Below are positions 49,501 through 60,260 of a DNA stretch of 60,260 nucleotides, in pieces (the first letter of the stretch is position 1; each line of letters begins with the position of its first letter). This DNA comes from Setaria digitata (taxonomy: Eukaryota > Nematoda > Chromadorea > Rhabditida > Setariidae), in assembly GCA_003640385.1 (NCBI GenBank), contig RCAB01000398.1, forward strand, positions 1-60,260. Direction: 5' to 3'. Both the position numbers and the translations under genes were made by a program. The notes under the pieces are model-generated. The model did not search any database, had not been told where the DNA came from, and saw only the letters and a program-made list of their open reading frames with translations.

Positions 49501-52500
49501 TCCTACATAGTTCAAAACATCGTACCTAAGCAAGAAATAAATTCTTATCTCATTTTCAAACTTATTTAAATACACTGCATTTTTTAGTTTCTATTGATTT
49601 TTCTTCTCCGTATGTCTCAAAAAGTCGGTAAGCGTTCCTTAGATGAAAGTTATTTCGAAATAAATCAAATTGAAAACAAAAAAAAAAATAAATGGAATTG
49701 AAAAAAGACTGAAAGAAATCAATAAATTAAATATTAATTAGCTGCAACTCGAATAAATGAAGCATAAAATTCGGAAAGAAGCAAGCATACCATGCAGGTG
49801 GATCACCGTTAGCATCGAAATAAATTTCCTGATTGAACTGATCAACAAATGTAACATTGAGCATGTATTTGAGCAGTAGAGTACCATTCAGTGCGAAAAT
49901 TTCAGTACACATTGTTGAATTTTCCTTGCAACGATCGTTGTACAACGCCTGGAGGGCCAATCCAACGACACGGATTGAATTTACAACTTGACTCAATTTT
50001 GCATCCTAAATTTCATTCCATTTTAGAGTATTCAGGACGATTCATTTTCGCTTGTTGTTTTCCAACTGCCAGAAAATTAAAAATCACTTCCAAGAATGCA
50101 GTAATTTATTTTTGGGAAATAACAAGACAGTGCGAATATTTTGTTTTGCACCATGAATGTATGATGTGAAATAAATACAGAAGCGATAACTTAATGATCC
50201 GGTTGGACTACCAGTAAATTCAGTTTTACTTATTACATTGAGAAAAAAAAGTTTTACTTTACAATTTATATGCTTGCCTGCTTGTAATTCATCGTAAGAT
50301 TTTCCCGTCCAGTACAAACTTTTGTTTCGAGATCATCTTTGGGCACAGTAAATTGACAGTTAAACTTCTCCTGCCAAAATTCTCGAAACCACGGATTCAG
50401 AGTGTTATTCTCAGGATTCAAAGAAAAGTAGTACTGATCAAACCATTTTACATGTGGAGAATGTATTCTGAAATGAAAAATGGTTTATTAGAACGATCAA
50501 AGGCTTAGTTTGGAAATTCAAATTTAAGCTCATTATCTTTTAAAAGTAAAAGTTTTGCCGTTCTCTATCTAATCTGCTCTGCTTTTACATGCGATCGATC
50601 TGGTGAGATTCTGTCTGATACCTGATCGAGAAACTTCCGGCAGCTTCAAGTTCCACGCCATCCACCACATCCAGTCGATCATTCCAACCATCGGTGCATA
50701 TCCATTGGAAAGGACGCAATTTCGGATTCTTCTTTCGAAGACGTTGTTGCGCTTTGAACATTCCATGCATCGTAAGACCTTCGCAGAAACAGACAACTAC
50801 TTGTGGAACCGATTTTTGACTACTGTAAAGTAACCTCAATATTGATACGGTGCTGATACAGTTGATCAGTTCTTAGCATACGATATCAAAAACATCTCCT
50901 TTCCTTCCATTCATCTTCACAATGATTCTATCCCTAACAAAAATTTACTTTTCTGAGAATCTCACCTTAAAGCATTTAAAATTTTCTCGAACTCAGCTGG
51001 CTCGGCTAAACTTTTTACTTTTTCTGAGTATGCAATGCAGACATTTTCCGACTGATCACTGTTAATCATTCGTTCCAACTCTTCGAATCCTTTCTCACCG
51101 TAATTTCCTGTTACGAAAAAATTCAAACTGTTGCTTCATTTTTTTTACTTTTGTCTCTTGTTTATACTTTTCTGACTTAATACTTCTAAATTTTTAACCT
51201 TAGAAGATGAAATTTTAAAAATTGATAGTTTCCTAAAGGTTTTTTGTTTTCAAATAGGTCAGTCATTTTTCGTTACTTAACGATCTTCATCTGAACATCT
51301 AAACTATCTGATTAGCTTAACAGCTTTTAGAAAATGCAAAAAAAAAAAAAGAATGTGTTCAGAAAACTAACCAGCGGAATAAATAACAGCTACATAAGTC
51401 CAGTTGAAGTGCTCCAACATAGCAACAACCAGTTTAGCCTGCCACGTATCCGCTGGTACCACACGCATAAAGTAGCCATACTGTTCTTTGTCGGAAAGAT
51501 CAGCCGTTGTTGCACCATAGCCTAAAAATTTTAACTTATACAAAAATTTTATTTTAGAAATTTTAAAAATCTAACCCATTAATGAATGATATAAATGTGA
51601 AACGAACCAATTTGTGGTATGTGGAAAACTTGTAGCAAATTTTGCACAGCAATAGTGGTGGAACTCTTAGCCGGACCGACAATAGCCACAACCGGTGCTG
51701 TCTTCTTTTGGCAGCCTGGGGTTGAGGAACACGGACACTGGCCAACACCTTCACGTAGAAACGCAATTGATTGCTCCATAGCAATACGATCAGTCCAACA
51801 TGAATCCCTGAATTGATTGAATTTTAATTGGAAATTGAAAGGACAGAGCTTGAAGAATCATTAAAAGAAATTTTGAAATTCCTCGCCTAATTTTAATTAA
51901 AATCTATTCTAGTTGACTTGGAACTATTCTACATTCTAACTAATATCGAAATTTTAATTCCAATATTTCTAAAATAAATTAACATGAAAAAAAAAACAAG
52001 AAACTACATTGGAATTTCGACACAGGTGTAAACCAAAAAAAAGGTACCAAACAAAATCTTTACAACATTCAAAAACAAATTAGATCATTTCTGGTCTTTC
52101 GCTATTAATGATTTTGCTTGATCTGTGGTACTCAAATGAGCTGATTTTATTGATGATCAAAAGTTTTTGCTCAATAATAAATATCAGTGAAACTAATTTA
52201 ATTCAAATGTAGCCAAAGTAATCAATCTTTTTTTTTTTTTTTTTTTTTTTTTTGCTACATCCTCTTAAAGTACTTGACTCCGCTGATCTAAATACTTCCA
52301 TTCTTGTTCCACTCATCTTTCTCGAATATAAAACACTATATTATCAATTTATTACTGATAAAATTGATAATGGAATTAGAAGAGCAGCAATATTATTTAT
52401 TTTGCTATTTCTTTTAGAAAATTTACAAAAAGAAATGCAATTTTCCAATAATGATGATCGTTTTTTTTTATTTTAATCGATTATAAATAAAAATTCTCCA

Positions 52501-55500
52501 TATTTCTGTCTTAAAAATTATATTTTCCTCATTTTCTCACTTTATCAAACTTCTAATAGCGTGCAATCATTCGAGGCATTATTGTTCATAATGAGAGAAA
52601 TGGAAAGAATGAGATATTAAGATTAAGAATGATCGAAAGAATTTTCATAAAATGAATTAATTAGTCATTCTGATCTGTCATTAACTAACAAAATATCACT
52701 TGAGAAATTCATAACATATGGTAAATATTGATTAGATATTTTTGGAATAATTGATCATTCATCTAATTTAATTCTATCTATCACAAAAAATAATGTGCTT
52801 CACTTTGAATATTTGGAAAAAAAAAAAGAACAAGCTTCTATAATTAATTTATTAATTCTCTACTTGTCATCTTCACACACACATATTCTACGTGATCCTG
52901 AAAGTCTTTCAGTTAGTTATTCAACTCTTTCTATCAGTCATCACACTTGCTATGTATTTCGTGATGATTGTATTCGAAAATTGAACAAATTAATTTAATG
53001 AATTATTAAAATATTAGAAATCTTCAGTCTACCTGATACTAATACCAAGTCTGAAAGGTAACAAGGCATTTAGTTCTTCAACTGTACTAAGAGCAATTTC
53101 CATACGCTGAATGCCATATTGTTCCCATATTCGGCCACAGGCTTCAGTACCTGTGATCTGATAATGCAACGGGAATAGCGCACCAATCTATGAATTATAA
53201 ATAAATTAAAATTTATCTTCTCAGGAAAATATTGAAAGAATATATTTTTGACTTGTTTATCTCTCGTTTATCATTTATCACTTATCAATCTCTCATTCAT
53301 CCTTATTTGCTTACTGTTCATGCTTATTCTTTTATGAGAGATTCATCCTTATTTGTTTATTGTTCATATCTATTAACTCACTCGCTCATCCATCCTCATT
53401 TGCTTAATGTTTATGCTTATTAACTCATTTATTAACTCTTAATAATTTATTTGTTTATTGTTTTTACTAACTCATCCATCCACTCTTATTGATTTATTTG
53501 CTTGTTGTTCATGCTTATTAACTTCCCTATTTGTCCTTTTTCATCCTTATTTATTTGCTTATTGTTCTTGCTTATCATTAATTCATTAATCCCTACTGAT
53601 TTATTTGCTTATTGTTCTTCTTTATTCATCTGTCTATTCACATTGTATTTAAGATAAAATAATTTGTTTAATTATGATCTCTTGATATTGCTTTCTTTTT
53701 TCATTCATTCACATATGATATTACTTTAACATGTTAAGTGCTTGCAAAGTTTTTTTACCGCTAATGTTGTAAAAATAATGTGAAGAAAGGTATATGACTG
53801 TGAAGCAAGCGTAATTTGATTTAATATTGTGAAATAGCAGCAGCGGAAATTAATTTTCATTTGAAATGAGTGGGAAAATTTTTAATTCATTCAGTTCTTT
53901 TTGTTCTAATGCACTCATATCAAATCATTTTATTTTCCATTTTCATATTTTAAATTTTTCAGCTTTTCCAAATGATTTTTTTTTCTACTTCTATTTTCCA
54001 AATCTCAACAATTCAATTTTTTTCTTTTTTCAATCTTTTCGAGTTTCTTTTTGCAGCGTAAGTTTTAGAAATTAGATTTCGTCGTTCATCAAATCAATCA
54101 ATGCTTGTTAAAAATGACTGTTCTTGAAGAGGAAGTACTTCACATTTGTGTGTATGCTACGACGATAAAGTAAATAGAGTTAGCCACTAACATGGAAATT
54201 TGCCTTAGAATTATTTTGCCTAAAGGCGTAAATTAAATTTTGGACAGATGGCCCATGCAGTTATACATATGTACATACGCAGACATTTTGTTTGCTAGAT
54301 AACTTAGCGCAAAATATGAATAAATTTTATGAATTAAAAAAAAAAAAAAAAAATAGACCGTTTAAATTTGAAATTGTCCCATACTTTAACTGTTTTTTTC
54401 TGACTTTAAATCATTGTTACAGCCTAGTGTAACTTGAAATGATGAATCAGCAGATGTTTGGCCCAAGCTTTTTTCTTTTTTTTTTTTCAGCATTCCATCA
54501 GTTGGATCTTGACCTGTGATTGAAGAAGGAGATACTCTTTTACAGTGTATAAAAGAAAAAGCGGAAAGTAAAATGAGAAATGAACGATAATATCCAAAGT
54601 ACATACCTGTCCTGCTATGATTTAAGCTTCTAAAGGAGGCATTAGGAACTTTCAGTGTTTGAGTAAAAAGCTGCAAATTAGAATGTATGAAACTAACTAG
54701 TTCTACCTTTCCACAGCACTCATTTCCCAAACATAGCCTCAACTGAGCCCATTCAAATTTTTCCATTTTTATTTTTCAGGTATCAATCTGTCTAACTTTA
54801 CCTATCTAACTTTATGTTTCTCTGTTTACAACAGAACATTCCATTCCGTATGTTATTCTTGAATCAAAACAGTGAGTAAATTGTTCTAAAAGAAAAGAAA
54901 AAATGTAATAAAAGAGCCCTATATTTTTGTTTTCAAGCACTTATTCTGATTTCTAGTTAATTATTTTTCTCTTTTAATTACTAAATTTCTAGTTTGCTTC
55001 TCCTTTTTTTTTTTTTTTTTTTTTTCATAAAAACCATTTACTTTTATTGCTAGCATCTCTGTTATTGCTGTTAGTACGTTTTGCTCAATCTTGAATGATT
55101 TAGGCTAATCTGACTGTACTGTAAACTTGAGAGGGAACACGTGAATTAGCAAGATGATGCAGGTGCCAATTAATTAATAGCATCACGTCATTTTGCTGCA
55201 ACATCAATAATTTGCTAAACTTTTTAACAGAATGTACCATTTCAAATAAACCACATCATCTAATTTTTATGAAATATTCCTTTCAATTTTTTTTTTCGGA
55301 ATTTTGAAAAATTTTCAGGAAGAAAAAAGAATAAAAAAAGAAGAAAAATTTTTTGAAATATTCAAAAGAGCAATATAATATGTTCAGAATTTATAGTATT
55401 AGAAATGATGAAATTATAAAAGATAAAAAATTAGATCCCTATAATTTTTGGATCCATCATATGTTTGCTTTTGAGATCGGAATAAACAAAAAACAGTTAA

Positions 55501-56179
55501 CTTATCCTTCTATTTCCTTTTTCTATTTGTCGTTTAGCCTTAGGCTTTGCTGTTAGCATCTGTATCTACCTGCTCTTGTCACTTATCGTTAGCACAAATT
55601 AAATATAAAACTTGAAAATATCGCATTATATTTCACTCGGTGTAATTTGACATTTTAGTTTCAACAGATTTTTTATTTTTTTATAAATTCATTTCTTTTA
55701 TTTTTGATTATTGAAAAGTTCAAAAATGCACTGATCAATCTGGCAATTAGTGCTGAGATAATGAAGAGGAATTTAAATTAACGAAGCAGTAATATGCTGA
55801 AGCATTCTTTTAAGTCTTGAAATTTCGAATCATCAATGATTCCTCTTCTCTTCGTTATCTCATCATCAATGATTCTATGAAAATTAATTCCGATTTTGCC
55901 CTACAACAATGCAGACAACTATTTTCGTAATGCACTAAGGTAAAAGTTATGGCTTACCGAATCAATAATAAACTATGATAACGATTGCAAATGACTGATG
56001 ATCTAAACTTATTGATAACACTAATGCATGGACTAATTAAATGGCTTCCTCCAAAAATACCATACCTGTACATCGCCAGGTATTTCCGCGACAAGCATCC
56101 GCGCTGTTTGCTGAACTGTTTTTTTAGCAACCACATCGACAACGCGAAGCATCAACAAGGTTACGTGACTGTACAGCAT
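46518..56179 (-). CDS. mgl-2: Group I metabotropic glutamate receptor (MGL-2-like), 16 exons
   Basis: Exons (leftwards) are 56179-56066, 53187-53033, 51807-51608, 51521-51372, 51107-50966, 50834-50622, 50467-50278, 50005-49791, 49525-49348, 49214-49091, 48959-48780, 48366-48158, 48067-47811, 47596-47309, 47221-46969 and 46718-46518, giving 1022 residues with all phases consistent. It is a class C G-protein-coupled receptor. The Venus-flytrap domain fills exons 1-9 (IRDSCWTDRIAMEQSI, VVVCFCEG, TDGWNDR). The cysteine-rich domain spans exons 9-11 (SVCSQPCKIGQR, CCWIC, LGWWPND). The seven helices span exons 11-14, with KTNRIARILAGSKKR and ENFNEAKFIGFTMY. The exon 15-16 tail is less conserved. Glutamate contacts of mGluR1 appear kept: S138 (S165), T161 (T188), D181 (D208), Y209 (Y236) and D302 (D318). 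The closest match is mGluR1/5. Introns 7 and 10 have GC donors. No clear signal peptide is present in exon 1, so a further 5' exon may exist. Confidence 0.95.
52228..52253. repeat. 26-base poly(T) tract in mgl-2 intron 2
   Basis: An uninterrupted T run lies on the plus strand, poly(A) relative to the gene. It is simple low-complexity sequence. Confidence 0.95.
53189..56065. other. mgl-2 intron 1 (2.9 kb)
   Basis: This is the largest intron of the receptor gene. It contains the minisatellite, A/T homopolymers (54335-54352, 55003-55025) and a 126-codon minus-strand frame at 54766-54386 with no recognised domain, which I treat as chance. A pair of direct copies of ATCATCAATGATTC lies near 55829 and 55864. 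Confidence 0.5.
53260..53640. repeat. Degenerate minisatellite in mgl-2 intron 1
   Basis: Imperfect copies of a unit like TCATCCTTATTTGCTTATTG followed by TTCATGCTTATTAACTCA recur six or more times. The spacing is variable, roughly 40-60 bases. The plus-strand ORF at 53232-53423 is a product of this repeat, not a gene. Confidence 0.7.
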
Positions 56180-56541
56180 AGCTTACGTAAATCACTTCTC
56201 ATCATTCAGGAAAAAAAAGAAGAATATTTTGAATTTCGTCGAAATTCCTAGAGCTGTTTGTTGTGGATTTGAAAATTTTGAAAGAATAACACAAAATGTT
56301 CTACAAATTTCGACTCCATAATCGATAATTGTAATGATAATAATAATAATGATGATGATGAATGAATAGCAGAGGTAGTATAGTCCTATCAGTAGTATTT
56401 AGAATTGGAGTAACATTTGATGATAGCAAAAGTAGTGATAATAATAGCATTAGGATTTCAATGATCGTTGATCGTATCAATTAATTCAACAATGCATCCA
56501 GTAATGTTACTGTTCTTGTGATAGCAATAAAATAACCAAAC

Positions 56542-56577
56542 GTTGTTGTTGTTGTTGTTGTTGTTATTGTTGTCGTT
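56542..56577. repeat. (GTT)n microsatellite
   Basis: There are about eight uninterrupted GTT units, then interrupted copies. Confidence 0.9.
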
Positions 56578-59495
56578 GCTGTCACAGCTGCTATAATAGC
56601 TTTGTTATAGCAGTAGCAGCATTTTTCGAAATGATTTTGTTGCTATAATAAATACAAATTATCGATTAATTTTATTTGAATTTCGTAAAAGTAATAAAAG
56701 TACATGAAATAACTCGTAAATGATACAAATACTTGAAGGAAAGTATTGAAAAAAAACTTCGTCATCCAGCTCATATTCCTTATCCTATACCAGTGGCATT
56801 CTCTTTTCTTCATCAAAAAGCAATCAAAAAAAAAATGTTTGTTTGTTTGTTTGTTTTTCGAAATTTATTTCGCAAAATGAAAGTAAAAAGTTTAGCAAAG
56901 TAGTGAGATAATGTGAATTTAGTGATATTTAATGGTGCTACTAAAGAAACATTCTCAATCTTCAAACGAACTACTACTACTGGGGATGATGAGTGCCGCC
57001 TAATATGTTGTTAAAACTTTTCTTCTTCTTCCCTCACCTCCTCCTCCTCTTCCTTTTCCAAATTTTCATTATCATCATCATCTTTTCTTCCTGGTATTAT
57101 CTTCCTTAGAAATGCAGCAAAACTTCCTTTTTGTTTTTTAATCTTATTACTTTATCTTAATCATTTATTTTTCTTATCACTATCTCACGATGATTTCACT
57201 TTACCTGAACAAATCATACTTCTCTCTCTCTCACTCTCTGCAACTCCTAGAAAATTTGAATAGATGATTGTTGTGTTATCGATGTTATCATTACTATTAC
57301 ATTATATGCTCTGAACTTGCGTAGTTGAATGATACATGAGATTTAATATTGTTGCAAACACCATTGTAACTGCCTTTATTATTATCGTCATCGTTTCATC
57401 ATTATTTTCATTATTATCATTGCTGTTATCGTTATCATAACATTCGCTATCACCACTCTTACCACCTTCACTCTTATAATTCTCAACTTTTATGCTTATC
57501 ACTGTTTTGAGCCACATGTTTATCACTACCATGACTCTCGCTATGATCAATCATATCGTTATGATTGTCATCGACATTATCAATTACATTGTAAGTATCC
57601 TGAATTACTCAATAAAAGTTTTATATACTGTTATCATTTTCACTACCATCCCTATTGCAGTAACCGCTGTTGTTGTTGTTGTAATTGTCAGAAATAAGCT
57701 TTAATCATTTTAAATTTCCGCAATTAATTCTCATTCCATTATCTAAATCGAAATGAAAACAATCATGACCAACAGGAAATAACTTCTAGGGGAAATAACT
57801 TAGAAATGATACCAGTTGCTCGCGATTGCCATTGAAGTAATTTTAATAGTAGCAGCAACGGTAAGGGTAATTAGTATTAACAATGTCTTCACTACTAATT
57901 AACAAAAATAGCAACAGTATTCAAATGACAACAGAAAAATAAAAAGTTGTCTGAGGGATATTTTTGATTTTTCTTAATGTGATTAAAATGAAATATAATT
58001 TAGGCTGAAACAAATTAATTAAAAGCATGAAAGAAGGTAAGGAATTAAATGTCTCAAAAAAAGCATTACATGGCTGGAAAGTGACATGCGACAAATTGCG
58101 TTCTCATTTGAAATGGTGGAAGAAAGGACTACCACGTTTTTATTGCTTTTTATTAATATCTCATTATTACTGGCTTATTGGATTCATGTCTTTCCAAGAA
58201 TAAAACAAAAGAAAAAGAAACGAAAAAGTCAAAGAAATGGAAGTAAGTAACATCGAAAAAGAAAAGAAAAGAAAACAAAGGAGAAATTAAGTATTCGTAG
58301 AAAGCATTTATCAAAAAGGGTGATTATTTTCAGAGGATATTTTAGATACTTAGGCTAAATTCACTTTACCCAAAATTCTGGAAAACTTCTTGAAATCCAA
58401 ACATGGAATAATCAATAAAGAGAAAAATAAACGTGAGATTTAGCTAAATAAATAATTGCAAATGTATAGAAATAAAGGATGTAAAATCGGTAATGTGACT
58501 AATAGAAAGAGAAACTTGGGGTTAAACGGTAGGTTACTAAGATGACAATGAATTTATCATGATCGGGTAATGTGTCAAATAAAATTAAAATTATTACCTG
58601 AACAAAGTTTCTAATACATACTACTGAAATTGCCGACAGAACTTATTTCTATCTGAAAAATGTTTTCATTTTTGTAAATATATTACTTCTTTGACGGCTT
58701 CTTACAACTCTTCGCCTTAAGAGGGTTACAATTCCTCTTTCTCTTTTTTTTTTTTTCTTTTTCTTTTTTCTTTTTTAAAGCCATTTTTAATGAGAGCATC
58801 AATTATTTGACATGTTAATTAGATTAACTAATTTGGTCAACAAAAAAAGAAAAAAAGCAGATGATGCTTTTTAGTTAGAAGTACTCGATGAAATACAGGT
58901 CAGTTTTTGAAATGGAACATTGGCACTTGAAAGTAAGTATATTTCCGGTGTATTTCTTATATATTCATAATAAAAAAAATAAAATTAAACGAAAAAAAAA
59001 ACATCGTTCTAATGGTTTTTTTTCTTTTATCTTTTTTATGAAAGATGAACTGACTAAAATCATTAAGCATAAGAGTTTTTTAGACCTTTTTCTACATTTT
59101 GAAATGATGAATTAAATTTAAAGCAATCTTGAAGATGTTTGTACTCGACAACGACAACTTCAACATTTTCATATTCCTAAAGATTTCTTCTTTTTTTTTT
59201 TTTTTTTTTGCCTAATTTTCTTTAAAAACATTTAATATAATTAGGAATAAATCGGTCTGCTATTGCTGAAAATTAGTAAGAAGTTTAGTTGGTTGAATGA
59301 CCTCTTTTAAGATGGAGACATAAAGTTGAAAATACAAGTTACATGTTTCTTTTGTTTTAGACAATCAAATACAAAAGAGGCGAAAAATCATATGATTATT
59401 ACCTTATCGAAATAAAAAATAGAGAACTGATGAAACGAGATAAGAATCATTTCTATCTAGGCTTTATTCAAAAAAAAAAAATATTATATATCAGA

Positions 59496-59645
59496 ACTAG
59501 CGGATATTCGGCGCGATATGTATTTTGTCCGTCATGATGCCACTACACGATGAATGAGTACTGGCTAATTATCCCTCGGGAGACTCAGGATTCTGGGCCC
59601 TTTAACCATTTATCTTAATCCTTTGCTTGGACCGTCTGCGGAAGA
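59496..59645. other. GC-richer island, unexplained
   Basis: About 150 bases with clearly higher G+C (for example GGCGCGATATG and CCTCGGGAGACTCAGG) sit in very AT-rich DNA. Short protein-like frames occur (MYFVRHDATTR on +) but stop quickly. It could be an exon fragment, a structured RNA or a decayed element. Confidence 0.35.
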
Positions 59646-60260
59646 GAAATATATATATATATATAATAAAAGAAAAGAGAAATAGAAAACTTTCATAGCA
59701 AAAATTCAGTCCGTAAAACTGATCAATCCTTTTATGTTTGTCGATGAAAAATTATTACACTCTTCACTTTCCGAAATATTTTATAATTGTTTTCATTTCG
59801 GAGCAATTTTATTAATAATTAAGCATGAAGTGATTGATTGTAATAATTAATGGAACTTATAATTATTACTATTCATATTTTTTACTAAAAAAAAAAAATT
59901 AAATGAAATTTTTTTTCCTCATTTTTTTTTGTCAAACAAAAGCGCTTATGAAGCACAGGATTCAGATTGTATGGCACTACAAACTTTGAGGAATGGCTTA
60001 TTTTCAAAGTTTTATATCCTCATTTCTTTTCCTTGTTTCACGAATTAAAAAACTATCGAAGGAATTTTCCTATAGCAAAGAAAGAGAGAAAGAAGAAAAT
60101 AATAATAATTTCACTTCAGATGAGCGAATAACTTTTGCAATTTTAATTAATTCACTAATTTCTTCTTCTATTTCTAGTTCGTTTGCTGCTACAATCAATG
60201 AATTAGCTCATTTATTTTTCTTGCTATCTTTTTTCCTTTCTTTCTTTTTTTTTTTTTTTT

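Larger units (their letters stand above)
56180..60260. other. 4 kb low-complexity flank beyond mgl-2
   Basis: No gene was recognised. Microsatellites are (GTT)n at 56542-56577, (TTTG)n at 56837-56856 and (AT)n at 59649-59666. An ATT/ATC-rich stretch at 57260-57700 accounts for the open frames there. Any further 5' exon or promoter of mgl-2 would lie here. Confidence 0.5.

Noticed and set aside
54386..54766. 126-codon minus-strand frame inside mgl-2 intron 1
   Set aside because: No domain, no signal peptide, and it runs through a poly(T)-encoded lysine run; a nested gene cannot be supported.
57302..57704. Open frames at 57.3-57.7 kb on both strands
   Set aside because: They arise from ATT/ATC-rich simple sequence with biased Ile/Met/Val/Asn composition.
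1..60260. tRNA genes, CRISPR arrays and bacterial-type elements
   Set aside because: No T-loop-like tRNA signatures, spaced repeats or bacterial gene structure were seen; the window is nematode nuclear DNA.

Overview
The window looks like nuclear DNA of a nematode, probably a filarial worm. It is very AT-rich, has long poly(A)/poly(T) runs, short coding exons with TTTCAG-type acceptors, and encodes orthologues of animal genes arranged loosely. Several first exons sit just behind an acceptor-like site, as expected for spliced-leader trans-splicing. The species cannot be fixed from sequence alone. All gene models below were built by hand from reading frames, splice signals and intron phases; no search was run.

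Left third (1-14.8 kb) is a housekeeping cluster. It holds an MPPE1/PGAP5 GPI-remodelling phosphoesterase (+), the RNA polymerase I subunit RPA12 (-), a TMEM170-family membrane protein (-), the decapping activator EDC3 (-, 10 exons) and mitochondrial ribosomal protein L54 (+). A tract of broken coding-like frames lies between RPA12 and TMEM170. After 4.7 kb without a recognised gene comes bro-1, the CBF-beta partner of Runx factors (+). GATA-type motifs are dense upstream of it and in its first intron.

The middle (25-46 kb) is gene-poor and accessory in character. It has a transthyretin-like secreted protein (-) and an unfamiliar family of three small secreted-protein genes. Two are tyrosine-rich tandem copies (+, about 32.6-35.1 kb). 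The third is a divergent inverted copy (-, about 39.6-40.2 kb). All three share one exon-phase plan. A partial single-pass membrane protein (-) follows. Two single-N positions flanked by near-identical repeats look like assembly joins.

The right part (46.5-56.2 kb) is one 16-exon gene on the minus strand for a group I metabotropic glutamate receptor, closest to mGluR1/5 and C. elegans MGL-2. Two of its introns need GC-AG splicing, and a third GC-AG intron is in the L54 gene. The last 4 kb is low-complexity DNA.
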